DNA of 64,000 nucleotides from Medicago truncatula (Eukaryota; Streptophyta; Magnoliopsida; Fabales; Fabaceae). The stretch lies in assembly GCF_003473485.1 (NCBI RefSeq), contig NC_053043.1, positions 10,178,001-10,242,000 of the forward strand. Reading direction: 5' to 3'. The position numbers and the translations under genes were made by a program. Below, piece by piece: positions 9,871 to 25,692 of the stretch; the stretch's first letter is position 1; the number at the start of each line of letters is the position of its first letter. Under the pieces are notes generated by a model. That model was not told the DNA's origin, made no database searches, and saw only the letters and a list, made by a program, of their open reading frames with translations.

Positions 9871-12800
9871 CCCGGTTTTTTTTCAGCTTCTCTACATTTT
9901 TAAGGAGAAGTTAGGTCAAACACAATATCATAAAGTACCTTCGGAAAAAAATACTTTTTTTAGAATTCATAAAATTGAATGGAATGAGCTTTAACCAAAA
10001 GTTGTTGAATGTTACTTCAAAAAACTACTTCTCCGTAATTTATTTCACAAGCACCTCTCTTCAATTCACGCAGGCAACCATTTCTTTTATTTTTTAATAT
10101 TTTTTTTAATTTGGTTTTTTCTTCCTTTTTTTTTAACCGGTCCATATAATTTTTTTTAAAGGAGAATCAATTTAATTTTATTATCTATTTTTGAAGGAAT
10201 TTTATTATCTTTTTATCACTTATATCTTTAATTTTAATATCGTTTATTTATCAAAACCTCACAAATATTTTCATTCATGTTGTCATTGAATGACACCAAA
10301 TATTTTTATTTTTATTCTCTTTCTTTAACCTCACAAATATACACACACACATTAGCGTTTAGAGTAATATTTTATGTCTGTATGTCTGTTTTTTTTTGTT
10401 ACGCTAATGCGTATAATTTTTTTAGTGTTGCGTAATGCGTACAATTATTATTTTTATAAAATTTAAATTTTAATTAAAAGTACAAGTATAGATGCCTAAA
10501 AAAATTATACTTATATATATTTTACACATTTATATTGTAACAAACTATGCATATCTTTTTCTTATTAAAAAAACTAAACATATTTTTTTCAATGACACCA
10601 ACAATGTAACAAATATAATACCATATAATATAAATTCTTATGTTTTTAAATGACACCAAAAATATGATATTCTTATAACAAAATTTGTTATACAGTATAA
10701 TTGGAAAAGAAAAAACAAAATATTCTCTAGCTTAGCTCAGTTGATATAGACAATGTATAATATACAAGGTCGCGGGTTCGAACCCCGGACACCACAAAAA
10801 AAAAATAATAAATTTAAAGTTTTGTACAATATTTTGTCAAACAACTTTTAACTTAAAAATAACTTTAGAACTAAAAAATTAATAAAGAAACCAAACAGCT
10901 TTAATTTTTTCCTTAAAGAGTTTTATTTTAATTTTGTTTTAAAGTAGCTTTTAGACCGAAAAAAAGTCTGACCAAGCGGTTCTATCGGATAATGTTGTTT
11001 GTTGGCTTTTATTTTCTTTTCATGATGTTTATTTTTCTTTGTACTTTGACTCTTTATTTTGATTCCTTCATATGCACACCTTGTGCTTATCATGGTCTCA
11101 TCAATTTTTTTGTTATCATATTTCTTTTGTCTTAAGAAAAAATTAATATTATGTACTTCGTTTGGTTTGATTCTGTTTTAAAAAAGTAATTTGAAATTCG
11201 ATTTGAGCGGTTTACGCACAAAAGGATTCAAAAATATCTATTCAATTGTAGTGTTATGTGATTTTTTTAATCAATTTTTATTTGGATTGGTTTGGATTGG
11301 AACAACGTAATATTTTTGTAAACATTTTCCATCAAAAAATTTATCTTGTATGAATTGAGATAATAATTAAGTTCAACCCTCTTTCAAAAAAAAAAAAAAT
11401 TAAGTTCAACTGAATGAATTAAATTTCGGTAGAAGTAAATTATTTGTACTTATATATATTTGTTGTCTGCACCCGTACCTCTTTTTCGCGGATGATGTCA
11501 TTCTTTTTGCTAAAGCTATTATTCGAGCAAGGCTTATTACTCATATATAGGCATGGCAATGAGACGGCGTGGAGACGAGTTTTACCTTCACTGTCCCATC
11601 TCCAAGAGAGTGTCCGTAATTATAATAACTGAGAAACTTTCCATAGAAAAGATTAGACGTTAGCGAGAATTTGCACCTTCCAAATCCAATTCCAAGAGAT
11701 ATTATATGCCTGCTTATAACCTTTCTTCTACGAGCTCTTCTGTTACAAACTAACTTATCAGCTATTCTAATAAAATAAAGCCTTAAAATACTATATAATT
11801 TGGAGCCTTGTATACAAATTATTTCCCGAAAACAGTACAAAAGTGATAAAGAGACATCCATCAATCAACATGTGTTGGTTTATCGGGAAGAGCTGAATTT
11901 TCACAATAGATGAATCAAAGTTTGAATCTTAGCCGAGAGATATATTTATATTTAGTGTAACACATTTCATGATATAGATATTCATTAGGATGGAGAATTA
12001 TCTGGTCTACATTACATAGATAAGCAAATGTTTGAAAATTGCTTAAAACCTTAACGACTACGGACATTGTTATCTTTGAGTAGAAGTTTAAGGTCCTCCG
12101 CTTTTTTACGATTTAGACAGTGACCTAATTGTTCGACAAAAACAAAAGAAAATAATAAATATAAATTGATTTTGAGACACTAATGTCTATTTCTTGCTTT
12201 TTAAGTCACTGTCTCGCTTATATTAAAACAAGTACGGGTTTCTACTTACGAGAAGGAGAATTAATTGTTTCTAGAGTTTCAATCCATATGTGACATTTTC
12301 TCATACTGAAATCACCATGTACTATATTAATCATTGAATTCCTTAAACCATGAGGTGAGATTAAGGCCATGCTTAAGACATAACAAGACAGAAAATAAGT
12401 AAATTAAGATCAAGAATAGTTACATGCTTAACACATAGCACAATTTGAGGATGTACAGTGCCAAGTTCAAAGGACAGTACTAGGGTATGCAGGCAACGTT
12501 TCACAACCATATAATTCACTCACTTTATTATGGATAGTATTTGCAGTATTTGAACTCTTTCAAAATCACCATTCAGTTTCCCTTCACTAATCACTAGCCA
12601 GCCCCCTATGGACTGCATTAATGCACATTTGTCTTCCCACTCCATTTCAATTAAACACGGACCTGCAGGTTACATGCTCCTCGACAGAGCAAGATCGAAT
12701 TAGAGTGAAATTGAGTTGACTGATAAACAATTTACTGAAAATTTTATCTACCAATGTAGACACTTGTGTGAATATTAGACGGCGCTTATGGAAATAGTTT

Positions 12801-13299
12801 TAAAAAAATTCTTAAGTTGTTATGACTTATTTTAATAAATTTATTAGGATAGTTTATGAAAACAATTTACGGTTTATACAAAAATAATTTAACTTGTCTC
12901 TTGGACTTTAAAAGCACCTTATGCTAATCACTTAATTAAGTTCTTTAGACTTTCCCTAAATAAAAGTGTTATGTACATACACGACATGGAAACATTTCAA
13001 ATGGTGAAAGGAAATCTTTACCTAACATAGAAATTGATGATTCCTGAAATGAAATACCATGAAAACTAAGGTATACACAGAAAGATAAAAGGAATTTTTG
13101 AACTTTGTATGTGATTGTGAAACCTTCATAAGATTCTTATATGAGACTGCTGACATGTGAGATATACAGAAATAGAAATAAAGAATAATCATAAAAACAT
13201 ATATATATGATGAAAAGATATAGTATCATAATTATGATAAAAAAAAAAAAAAAAAAAACATGTATGTAGGGGATTGAAAGTGAAAAATTTATGAGCATG
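9871..13299. other. Repeat-rich intergenic, no protein gene seen
   Basis: AT-rich DNA with short A/T runs and one SINE-like insertion (10726-10805). Near 11546 is a GGCATGGCAATGAGACGG tract of a kind often seen dispersed in plant repeats. No ORF here has recognisable protein character. Confidence 0.5.
10726..10805 (+). mobile_element. tRNA-derived SINE-like insertion
   Basis: TTAGCTCAGTTGATATAGAC (A box) and GGGTTCGAACCCC (B box) are followed by ACCAC and an A-run. It has promoter boxes but no full tRNA fold. Confidence 0.6.
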
Positions 13300-13412
13300 T
13301 TAGATTAAGCAGCCTGCATGGCTCCCTTCATGCCAAATGGAAAGGTTGCCAATCGTTTTGACAAGCTTCTCAGATGGCATTCAGGGAGCCAGGCAAGCGA
13401 ATCACTAATTTA
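13300..13412 (-). ncRNA. MIR160: MIR160 precursor hairpin
   Basis: The minus strand carries TGCCTGGCTCCCTGAATGCCA (13395 down to 13375), the sequence I know as the miR160 variant ending GAATGCCA. About 40 nt downstream the other arm reads GCATGAAGGGAGCCATGCAGG (13333 down to 13313). It pairs with the mature strand with only three mismatches and a 2-nt 3' overhang, as expected of a Dicer-like product and its star. miR160 directs cleavage of ARF10/16/17 auxin-response-factor mRNAs. The flanking sequence (GATTCGC against GCTTAATC) extends the stem weakly. Precursor ends are approximate. No protein ORF overlaps it. Confidence 0.92.
13375..13395 (-). ncRNA. miR160: Mature miR160 (5' arm)
   Basis: A 21-nt mature sequence starting with U, on the 5' arm of the hairpin, as is usual for miR160. 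The star lies at 13313-13333. Confidence 0.9.
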
Positions 13413-13593
13413 GAATACATCAATCATTGCAATCCCCTCCAAGAAGCTTAAGCTTAACCAGAATCTGCATCATCAAGATACATGTGAATACTGCTTCATT
13501 TTGTTAATATCAAAAATTGACTTTTCATGTATATGACTTCAAAGAGCTTCTAATGAGTTTTCCTTGGTTTTGGAGGAAATAGAACCTTTTAGA

Positions 13594-13607
13594 GGATATA
13601 TATTTAA
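13594..13607 (-). promoter_or_regulatory. Putative TATA box for pri-miR160
   Basis: On the minus strand TTAAATATATATCC lies about 200 bp upstream of the hairpin. This would place a transcript start near 13565-13575. It is the best TATA-like site near the hairpin, but assignment is inference. Confidence 0.4.
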
Positions 13608-14699
13608 GGTAGTGTTGAAGAAGACAGAAGTGAAGGGAAAGACAAGAGAAAATCCATGAAAGAAGATGAGAAAAGGAAAAAGGTTCCAATTGTTAAAGAC
13701 GGCAGCCAAGACTTTTTTTGAAGTTCCATCAAATAAAGCCAAAGCTGCCTAAGTTTTACAGATAGACTTTTTGGATTTTCTTCCATTACAAAAGATGACC
13801 CCCCTTTTCTCACCCCCACCACCAAAACACATTTTCTTTTCAATTTTCTCTTACACATTTTTTTATCTTTCTACATGTGAAATGGGGAATGGCTATCTGT
13901 CAAAATCCTTTTACTTTATTTCAATTAGCATATTATTACACGAACGAATTATCTACACCCGTTTAGCAGTGAATAATCTCATCTTCATCAAGAATTTGTT
14001 CGGCACGTGGAGGTTCTCTCCTCCCAACTGTGTTTTCTTCATTCGCAAAAATCAGATATTGAACTTCTGAAGGTGACAAATCATTTACCATGTGGACCGA
14101 CCCCATGTTGAAACTTTGTAGAAACTTCAAAAATTTATTTATAATGCTCTATATTTATACACTTTCGTAAGTTTTGAGTTTTATTTAAACAACTGCATCC
14201 CTTCACGTAAGTGCGTAGACTAACAATTTAAAGTAATTGAGATCTATTTAAGTAGTTGAGATACGTATCATTTTCTATATGCATTGGTCAATGATCAAAC
14301 CATGAACCAAATTATGTGCAAGCTTTAAGCTTTAATTAACTATATTAATATTAGTAAGTCCATTAGTAAGTACAATGTTGTTAATATATCTACAAGAGTA
14401 CAAGACTGTAATATGTCACATTAAGGGTCAATGGTTTAGTACGATCTTCAGACTAGGCCAAAGCCGGTCAATAAGACAAGGCCAGAGTAGCAGTTGCTTT
14501 TGTTGCTAGGGTCGGTTCCTTTCATATAATGTAGCTGGAGTGAATATGGACAAATGTTATCATGAAGCTCATATTCCATCACCATCAAAACGATTAACTA
14601 ATTGATAGAAAATTTGTGCAGTATATATCAATGGTTTAAACTAACTATGTAGATTATTTTCCTTCTTTTTTAGGTGTCTGTTTGTTTATTTCTTGTTTG
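13608..14699. other. Upstream region of MIR160, no gene seen
   Basis: Candidate promoter region of the minus-strand MIR160. It contains CCCCCACCACC and TC-rich tracts near 13800-13870. A 99-aa reading frame on the plus strand has no recognisable features and is judged chance. Confidence 0.4.
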
Positions 14700-14805
14700 G
14701 TCGAGTAAGTGATAAAGTTGTTATCATGTAATTGAAAGGTCACGAGCTCAAGATCTGAAAACAGCCTCTTATATGATAAAGAGAGTAAGGTTGTGTACAA
14801 TACAC
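14700..14805 (+). mobile_element. Degenerate Au-type SINE
   Basis: GGTCACGAGCTCAAGATCTG (B box region), then ACAGCCTCTTATATG and AGTAAGGTTGTGTACAATAC follow the order of the plant Au SINE (tRNA head, AACAGCCTCTTGC, GGTAAGGCTGCGTACAATA). Many substitutions mean the copy is old. Confidence 0.6.
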
Positions 14806-14989
14806 CTAATCAATGGCAGATCTTCTCTAAAACCCACAGGTGTCATGGCATCTGGCATATAAATTACACAAGTTTCCCTCTATCACATAGGGTAGGCAGT
14901 ACGATTTTCTATTGGTGTCGCATGTTCAAGTCCTATTCACCTCCTCTTTATATTTCTATTACATTATATTATTAATTTTATTAAAAAAA

Positions 14990-15064
14990 AAAGCGTTCCT
15001 GAGGGGGAATCAAACCTACACCCCCACACTAGATTGAAGCAATACCTGACCACTAGACCAGTTA
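14990..15064 (-). mobile_element. tRNA-like SINE fragment
   Basis: The minus strand reads GGTCTAGTGGTCAGGTATTG (A box) and GGTTTGATTCCCCC (B box), ending near a T-run. It resembles a tRNA-derived SINE head and does not fold as a complete tRNA. Confidence 0.5.
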
Positions 15065-15181
15065 ATAATTTCAACAATAATTTAAAACAGCTAAATATAT
15101 ATTTCATAAAGTTTGACATCCGAAAAAAGAAACTCAAGCTCCGCCACTGCACCTAATGGTGAGACCGTGCGTACACATGAG

Positions 15182-15799
15182 CTTGTATTAGATTAGGATT
15201 TTAAAGGACAATTTTTGCTTAAAAAAGTTTCAAATATTTTAAAAGATTTTGTAGGATTTTAATGACTTTCATGATTTTCAATTTGGATTTCAATGGATTT
15301 ACATCATAAGATTTTATGGATTTGTAAGATTTCAAAAGATTTTATGAATTTTAAGAATTCATTAAAAAGAAATTATTATAACACACTCTCTATCGTAATA
15401 TTCTAAATATAGATTCTTATTTTTATGAGAGAGAGAGAGAGAGAGAGAGAAGGGATAAGAAAGAGATAGTAAACTTTTAAAAGAAAAACAATCTTAAGAA
15501 ATCTCGTGTTTTTATGAAAGACTTTTTCTTGTTAAAATTTCACTAAAAAATCCCACAAAATTCAATTTATTAAACAATCCTTTGAAATTTGAATGATTTT
15601 GAATATCATGAGACTTTTTTTAAGTGATGAAAAGTTTTGATTGAATATCTCAAAAGACTTTTTTAAAATGACAAAGAGTCTTGATTGAATACCACAAAAC
15701 TTTTTTTAAATTGCAAAGAGTCTTGATTGAATGTCACGAGACTTTTTCATAATTAAAAAATCTTTTAAAATCTCTTAGAATTCTAATCGAATACATCCC
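15182..15799. mobile_element. MITE-like element with internal tandem repeats
   Basis: The left end TTGTATTAGATTAGGATTTT matches the reverse complement of the right end (ATGTATTCGATTAGAATTCT). The interior is rich in words such as GGATTT and AAAGATTTT. At about 15605-15745 a unit of about 45 bp containing GTCTTGATTGAATA is repeated at least three times. A GA microsatellite lies at 15427-15451. It is non-coding and no clear target duplication was found. Confidence 0.55.
15427..15451. repeat. (GA)n microsatellite
   Basis: About twelve uninterrupted GA units inside the MITE-like element. Confidence 0.9.
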
Positions 15800-16177
15800 T
15801 TAACGTACCTTTTTAATATTTAAGAGATAGGAACTTCAGTAAGATGGGACAAATGCTTTGTTTTTAGTCTTGATTCTAAGAAAACTAGTTTTCTGAATTA
15901 AAAAATGAAAGCAACTTTATCCAACTCACATTTCTAAAACAAACTATACATATTCTATAAGTGTATTCGAGAGAAAACAATTTGCATAGCTGTGAATGGA
16001 ATCCTAACCTTGGTCCCCACAATCCAGGAATATGAAAAGCATGAAAAACTTTATATTTCTTTGTATGGTGGTGGTCATGATAAACCTGGTTAGTATGTGT
16101 TTGAAAAACACACAAATCACGATAAACCAAATACCACACTACACATTAGAGTTTCTTAAAATTATGGTGAAAAACAA

Positions 16178-16449
16178 ATGTGTATTTGGTTCCACTTTAG
16201 AGATCATAATTGATTTGGGAGATATTGAATTGATTCTGATATATTTGGTTGTTGTCGAATGAAATTGATTTTGCTTTCAGAATTGATTATACTTAAAATT
16301 AGGGTTTGTAAGAATTGATTTTCATAAATAAATTTATAATTCAACTCACTTTAATTTAATTGTATTCAAACACAAATCACTTTTAATCAAAATTACTTTT
16401 AATCAATTCTATCAAACTCACTTCTCCCCACCTATCAATCAAACACACG
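16178..16449. mobile_element. Short TIR element (MITE)
   Basis: The ends TGTGTATTTGGTT and AATCAAACACACG are inverted copies of each other. The interior repeats AATTGATT words on one side and AATCAATT on the other, so it can fold into a long imperfect hairpin. It is non-coding; the target duplication is unclear. Confidence 0.55.
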
Positions 16450-17041
16450 TCAAGGGCTAGATGAGGAAGTTACATGGGACCACTAATCCATTTAAACCAT
16501 TTTATTTCTCAAAGGTAATAATAAGCTACATGGCTGACTATAGTCCAACTTCATAAAAGTTCATCTAAAAGATAATTGAGGCTAATATCATAGACATCAT
16601 ATACTTTTATATTATTATTATTTTTTAATGTCGTATATTAATTGTTACGTAAGTTTTTCTTTTTGTCAGAACTTAAACATTAACTTCCAAATACTAAACT
16701 CTTAACTCAAACTAGTTGAGACACCCAACCCCAAACTTTTACATGCATATTTCATAAATGCAAAATAATATAGGTTTTATTTGAATTGTCATCCAAAGAA
16801 TGTGTGCAATTTATCTAACATGGATGGACAATGAACATGTGTATTCAAAAATATATAGGCGTTTTTTTTCCTCATATCGATTCTTCAAATGGCAATCTAA
16901 TTCTCATGAGTTCTACAAAGTTTGTAATTCAGGTTTGCTATTGGGTTAGGTTTTCTTACCTCAAAATTTTGTCTGAGGTCCACAACTCTCAAGAAAATGT
17001 CTTATTTTATTTAGTTTGGCTTTTGCTCATCTAAGTTAAAA

Positions 17042-17858
17042 AAATGGCTCTTTAACATCTTGAAAATACTAAAATGTCTTCAGCAGCAGTTAACTGTCTT
17101 TCGCTCTCAACAACAGTTAACTGCTCGCTCGTTAAATGAATCAACGACAGTTAACGATCGTTGCGTTCTTATTTTATAGAGACAACAACTCCCATTACTC
17201 TCATTACTTTTGAAACACAAAAAACAAACTTCAATCTCCCTCAAAGAAACATATCATCCAATTTCTTTAAATTCAATGATGAAGTAGGATGAAACTCAAA
17301 ATAATATATTGAAACACATTCTCTTTCGTCATTACTCATCTTATATGAAGAAACTCAATGTGAGAATCTGCATAGCTCATGCTCGTTAGGTAGAATACAA
17401 AACATGTTTTCTCCATTCTTTTGAGTTTTCTCAAAGAGACTAGTAAATTCTTACACTAAGTAAAACACTTTAATGCCAATATTTATATAAACTTCCATGA
17501 ATTGACTAAAATTCAACCACATAATAATACAACATCCTCAGGGACAATGACATGTTTGGCTTTCTTAATTGTGTTTATGTATTATAATTGTCATAACACA
17601 AATAAAGTTATAAAATATAATCTATTGGTTTCTATTGTCTGAAGTCAATGGCATGTTAAGCAAATGAAAAGAGGTTGATTTGTGTTTTGGAGAAATGTGG
17701 AGGTGTTGTTGCTATTTTGGTGAAAGCCGGAACCCAACGACATTTAATTGTTGTTGGCTCATTTAGCGAGCAGTAGTTAACAGTCATTGAGAACGAATGA
17801 CAATTAACTACCGCGCTGAGAGCATTTTGATATTTTTCACGTGTTAAAGAACAAAAAA
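17042..17858. mobile_element. Inverted-repeat element carrying repeated CAGTTAACTG motifs
   Basis: The left arm (about 17046-17165) and right arm (about 17740-17855) are inverted copies at roughly 75-80% identity by eye: CTCTTTAACATCTTGAAAAT against CTTTAACACGTGAAAAAT. Each arm repeats GTTAAC-type cores (CAGTTAACTG, ACAGTTAACG, GTAGTTAAC). The target duplication is masked by A-runs at both ends, so the superfamily is uncertain; Mutator-like is plausible. Confidence 0.55.
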
Positions 17859-18639
17859 GAAAATGGCAACAACAACTTTCATTTTGTTTTAGTAAATGAG
17901 GTACTATTTCCATACCCCGAATGCAAATCTAATGTTACAAGATCATTGAGATCTATTAAAGCAATGATATTTTCTAACAGGTTTTTTTCATACTATGGTT
18001 TAGGATTAAACCTTCATCTAAAGCTTAAAAATCTCGAATATCAACCACTCATGTCAAGTCATTTAGTTATCAAGTTGCCCCGCATTCGACCACTTTTGTG
18101 ATATAGATTGATTTAGTTATCAAGTTCCACACCTAAAATAATTTTTATAAACAACTAAAAGAACATAACAAAACCTAAGAAGGGGGAGTAAGAGTATTTT
18201 TTATTTTTATTTTACCAGAGTAATTGAGAGAAATGCGCAAGGGGAGGGAAGAAATTTGGGTGTAGATAGCAAGCCTCTATTAGGCTTGGTCCTGCAGTAT
18301 TAGCCCAAATGAAGTTAGAAAGTGCCCCAAACATGTAGGCCCGGCCCAACTTCCAAACACTCTAACTTCTTTTCTCATCCTCCGCTTTTCTCACGCGACT
18401 TTTAAATTTCTCGTTTTACGATGTTCGGATTATATAATCTGAAATGTATTTTATCTACTTTTGTGCAGATTCAGTTCAATTTATTTTAACAAAATTTATT
18501 AAAATAACATGATTTAAAATTAACAATAAAATTTACTAATTAAACACGGTTTATAAATTGAGCGCATTTTCATAATACATTACATTAACATAATCATTGA
18601 ATAAAGAGAATGACATACATCGAATAAAATCCTATAATT

Positions 18640-20170
18640 ACTACTGTTGAAATATGTCCTGAATTAGTGTTGGAAAAATATTCCACATCGGAGAATATGA
18701 AGAAATATGGAAAGACTTGGTCATATAAATAAAAGTCTTGTGTGTTAGTATTTCTTGCACCAATAGTTAGTAGGTCATATCGAAGGTAATATTTGACGGT
18801 AATAGGTAACAAAATAGTTTAGATGAATGTCATGATTGTCATACAATATTTCATAATATTAAGAAGCATAGACGTTGTATTGTACCATAACATAATATTT
18901 CCATGACATTGTCCTTGGTACCGTAACGTAACATAATAGGTTAAGTATAGCGAGACGGGTTAACATTTACTAGATTTTTGACCTGTGCTCCGCTCGGGTT
19001 TATTGTAAAGGGATTGACATACGAATAATAAAATGAAATATATAATTGGTAGCGGTGAAAAAAAATAAGTTGTAAGGTCACGTCTTTCCATTTGCAAAGC
19101 TCTAAATATCAAAATATATTATTTTTGTGTTGTGTGTGAAATTTTTACACAGTTTATGTTTTTTTTTATTTTTTTAGAGAAACACGTTTAGGGCTTAGTA
19201 TATATAACCAAGTTTACATGGAAATTAGGGTAGTCGAGTTTGCATGGAAATTAAGGTATTCTGTTCGTAAACATATTAAATAAGTGTATAAAATATTGTC
19301 AAAAAAAATGGCAACATGATAGGAATGAAATAAAGGCATGAAATTGATTCAAAAAAAAAGTGTACAAAATATTGTCAAAAAAAAGGCATGAAATTAGTGC
19401 AATGAATTTTTCTAGTATTGTGTACAAAATATTGTAAAAAAAAAAAAACAAGAGGATAGGAATGAAATTGGTGCGATCCATTTTTTTAGTATTAAATAAG
19501 TGTACAAAATATTTCTTTAAATAAGAATTGTCAAAAAAAAAAGAGTATAAATATAAAATAGAAGGCAACGTGATCATTGATATGCTCATAGTTTTTAGAA
19601 CAAACGTGCAGCATCAAATAAGTGTAGAAAATATTTCCTTAAAAAAAAGGCAAGAGGATAGGAATGAAATTGGTGCGATGAATTTTTTTAGATAGAATTT
19701 ATTAGGTTAAATAATTGCAAACCTAATAAAGCAAATGAGCGAGAACAAATTAGGTTAAATTGCTGCAGACCTAACAAAATTAATAAATAAGGAGGATAAG
19801 TAAGAGATTAGGTTAAGTATAGCAAGACGGGTTAACGGTTTCCTTTTCAAAAAAATTGCATCTAATTAGGAACATAAATTTATTTTACTTTAGATAAACA
19901 TTAAATGCAAAAGTGTGGAGGGAAAAATTAGGTTAAAATTAGATTAAGTATAGCGAGACGGAGGAAAATTAGGTTAAAATTAGGTTAAGTATAGCGAGAC
20001 ATGTTAACATTTATAAGTAAAAGATTATTTGTAATCATTTATTATTGTGGAAATCTTTTCGGTGGCTCTGTCCGTGGATTAGCCAGCACATACCAGGTTA
20101 AATCTTGTGTCCTTTTTATTATGTCTTTTACTATTATTGTTATTATTCTCGTGTCCCGTTATAACAACTA
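18640..20170. mobile_element. Possible decayed LTR-retrotransposon sequence
   Basis: TGTTGGAAAAATATTCCACATCGG at 18670-18693 resembles the U3 start of plant LTRs that carry a CCACATCGG word. GGTGGCTCTGTCCGTGG at about 20062 resembles a U5 end. No coding part was found between them, and the limits and family are uncertain. Confidence 0.35.
19260..20010. repeat. Cluster of degenerate local repeats
   Basis: The word GTGTACAAAATATTGTCAAA followed by AGGATAGGAATGAAAT and TGGTGCGAT recurs with variation at about 19275-19690. Separately, GGTTAAGTATAGCGAGAC recurs near 18937, 19811, 19943 and 19983. Spacing is irregular, so this is not a simple satellite. Confidence 0.6.
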
Positions 20171-22468
20171 CATATAACTACTACAAATTTATTTGATGAC
20201 TAAAAAATCAGACAGAATGGGAACTCCGTGAAAATAAGATGATGGAGCATACTCCAAGAATCATGATTACTACATAAAGGAAGAAGGTTTGTCATCCCTC
20301 TCGTGCACACTCTGAAGAAGTTAGGAATACAAGATGATGGAGTAGGATAAGGTGGAAATTGATCTGAATAATCCTAGATAAAAAATGGTAAGAAATATAA
20401 GTTGGTGTTGAACAATCCACTTTGGCCAATCATACTAACCTCATAACTACTGATATAAAGGTCTCCATTGACCCTCGTACTATCCAAACAAATACTACAA
20501 ATCAGTTTTGGGGATAGTATGAATGGGCAACAGTGAAACCATCATAACCGCCCCTAAACAAAAATAAGAATGAAAAAGATAAAATGTGAGTTGGAATGAA
20601 AAAAAAATTATGAAGAACAAGTGGTTATTTATAAACAAAAGACAAAGATCGATTGTAAGGGCGATTAATGACACTTTGAAAATGTGGTCAGCGTGTCCAA
20701 TCGGGTAAAAAATGCATGAAACCAATCAACCTTTCTGAGCAAGCCACCATCAATAATTAGGGTGTTTTTGGATTTTATTATCTGAAATGACAACGAGGCC
20801 TGATTCAGATTATATCATCGGATACATGCATAAATTGTCTAAAAACCTGTGCTTTGTGGATGTGACACGTTTTAGAGTATATAATTTGAACAAGTTAAAT
20901 ACAAGATTTTTCTTTGGTCCATATTGAATCGACAATTTTTGTGCTCCACGTCGCATAGGACTTCTATAAACTAGTGTGTTTGGTTAACTTGCATACCGCA
21001 CCACACCACATAATCATGAACACTTATCTAGTAGATATGAACACTTAGCTAACTACAATTTACTACAATAGCAGAAAATCCAATATGTTTAGGGTCCATA
21101 TTGATGTTACATTATCTAGTTTGAAGGATCAACTTGACTAAATTAACTGTCGTCTCAACCACAAAGACACAAGAAAGTTGGACAATGTTGAATGTCACTG
21201 TTCGTCAATCAATTCAAATTGACACATTCGATTCAACTAAATAAAACTCGACGTGGAAACCATGTTCTCTATATTTGGTGGATATAGTTCGAAGGGACTC
21301 AAGTTAAATGCTTGCTTTGTAAAAATCTTTTAATGATATTAGGGAAAGTTTATTTCGGCTCAAGACTTACGAATATCATTGATTGCATAGAGAACACATA
21401 TGAAAAATTTAATTTGGTTGATTAATGATATTGTTTTGCTTAATTATGTTTGTTAGGGGAAAAATTACGCACGAAATAGGAATCGGTCGGGTGATGGCCT
21501 GGCCATGGGTCCAAAGAGAGACATGAATGCTAATTTTTTTTTTTTAAGAGGTGAATGCTAAACTATTTTGTTAATCAAAGTTTTAGGTGTGCCGACATGG
21601 ATAAGTAGTAACCATGTCGCCAGGTCTATACGTTATAAGGTCTCTATGGTCTTTAATGCAAATTTTATCCTACAAGCCGACATGGAGCCATGAGTTTTTC
21701 TTTTTTTGAGGGAGACATGGAGCAATGAGTTATAAACAATATTTTTAATTTTATATTGAAAAATATAATCTAAAATTTAATAAAACATAATTTATTATTT
21801 TTTGTCAATTTATCAGTTATAAATTCACTTTTGAAATAAATAATTGGGATCCATACATATATTATACAATATATCTACTAACCAAGTAAAACTCGCAAAG
21901 ACAATTAAAACATTTATCAAGTATTTTAACAATAATAAAACATAAACTCACTTGGGTTGATTTGATAGTATTGATTTGGGACTTACGAATCTACTCATCT
22001 TCAAGGTCTTGTGATCTATGAAAATTAATAACATAATTATATTAGACTAGTAGAAAGACGGACACTCACATGTTTGTCTTTCTACTCTTTTTATTACGTT
22101 GACGCGGGTAGATTATTAACTATATTTAAAAATAAAATAAAAAATCCAAGTAAATTTTAAATGATTATATATATAATTGAAACACCGTTTAATTGAATGA
22201 ATATGGCGTGGAATTGCTTAATTAAAATGTATAAAAGTGGAGTGGGCTTAATTAATTAAATGGTATAGCGCATGATCGTTTTCGTAGGGAAGAAGGAAGT
22301 TGTTGTCACGGTGATGGAGAAGTAAGGAACTTAGTAGATAGAGGGAGAATTGCGAAGCATAACATAACATAACGTGTATTATTGCCTCGCTGGAAACTCT
22401 ATCATTCGGTTTTGACTCTCTTTCTTTATTTTGATTCCATCTCTAATTTTTTCTTTCTCCCTCTTCGC

Positions 22469-22494
22469 TCTTTCTTTCTTTCTTTCTTTCTTTC
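22469..22494 (+). repeat. (CTTT)n microsatellite in the RABB1 5' leader
   Basis: Uninterrupted CTTT units end 10 bp before the RABB1 ATG. CT-rich leaders are common in plant housekeeping genes and may affect transcription. Confidence 0.85.
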
Positions 22495-22504
22495 GCACAC
22501 AACA

Positions 22505-25692
<3,188 letters not shown>

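Larger units (their letters stand above)
17859..22504. other. Long intergenic stretch of decayed repeats
   Basis: No protein gene recognised. It contains a possible decayed LTR-type segment (18640-20170) and a local repeat cluster (19260-20010). The 21.3-22.3 kb part is AT-rich with no clear structure. The last 200 bp are the RABB1 promoter and 5' leader. Confidence 0.5.

Noticed and set aside
10726..10805. Possible tRNA gene
   Set aside because: It has A and B boxes but no acceptor-stem pairing and no proper anticodon arm; it ends in an A-run, so a SINE is the better call. The same holds for 46203-46285 and 14990-15064.
13771..14070. 99-aa frame upstream of MIR160
   Set aside because: Low-complexity Pro/Phe-rich start from a C/T-rich tract; no recognisable domain, and it overlaps the likely MIR160 promoter.
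19299..19589. 96-aa minus-strand frame rich in Phe/Ile
   Set aside because: It is produced by A-runs of the local repeat cluster.
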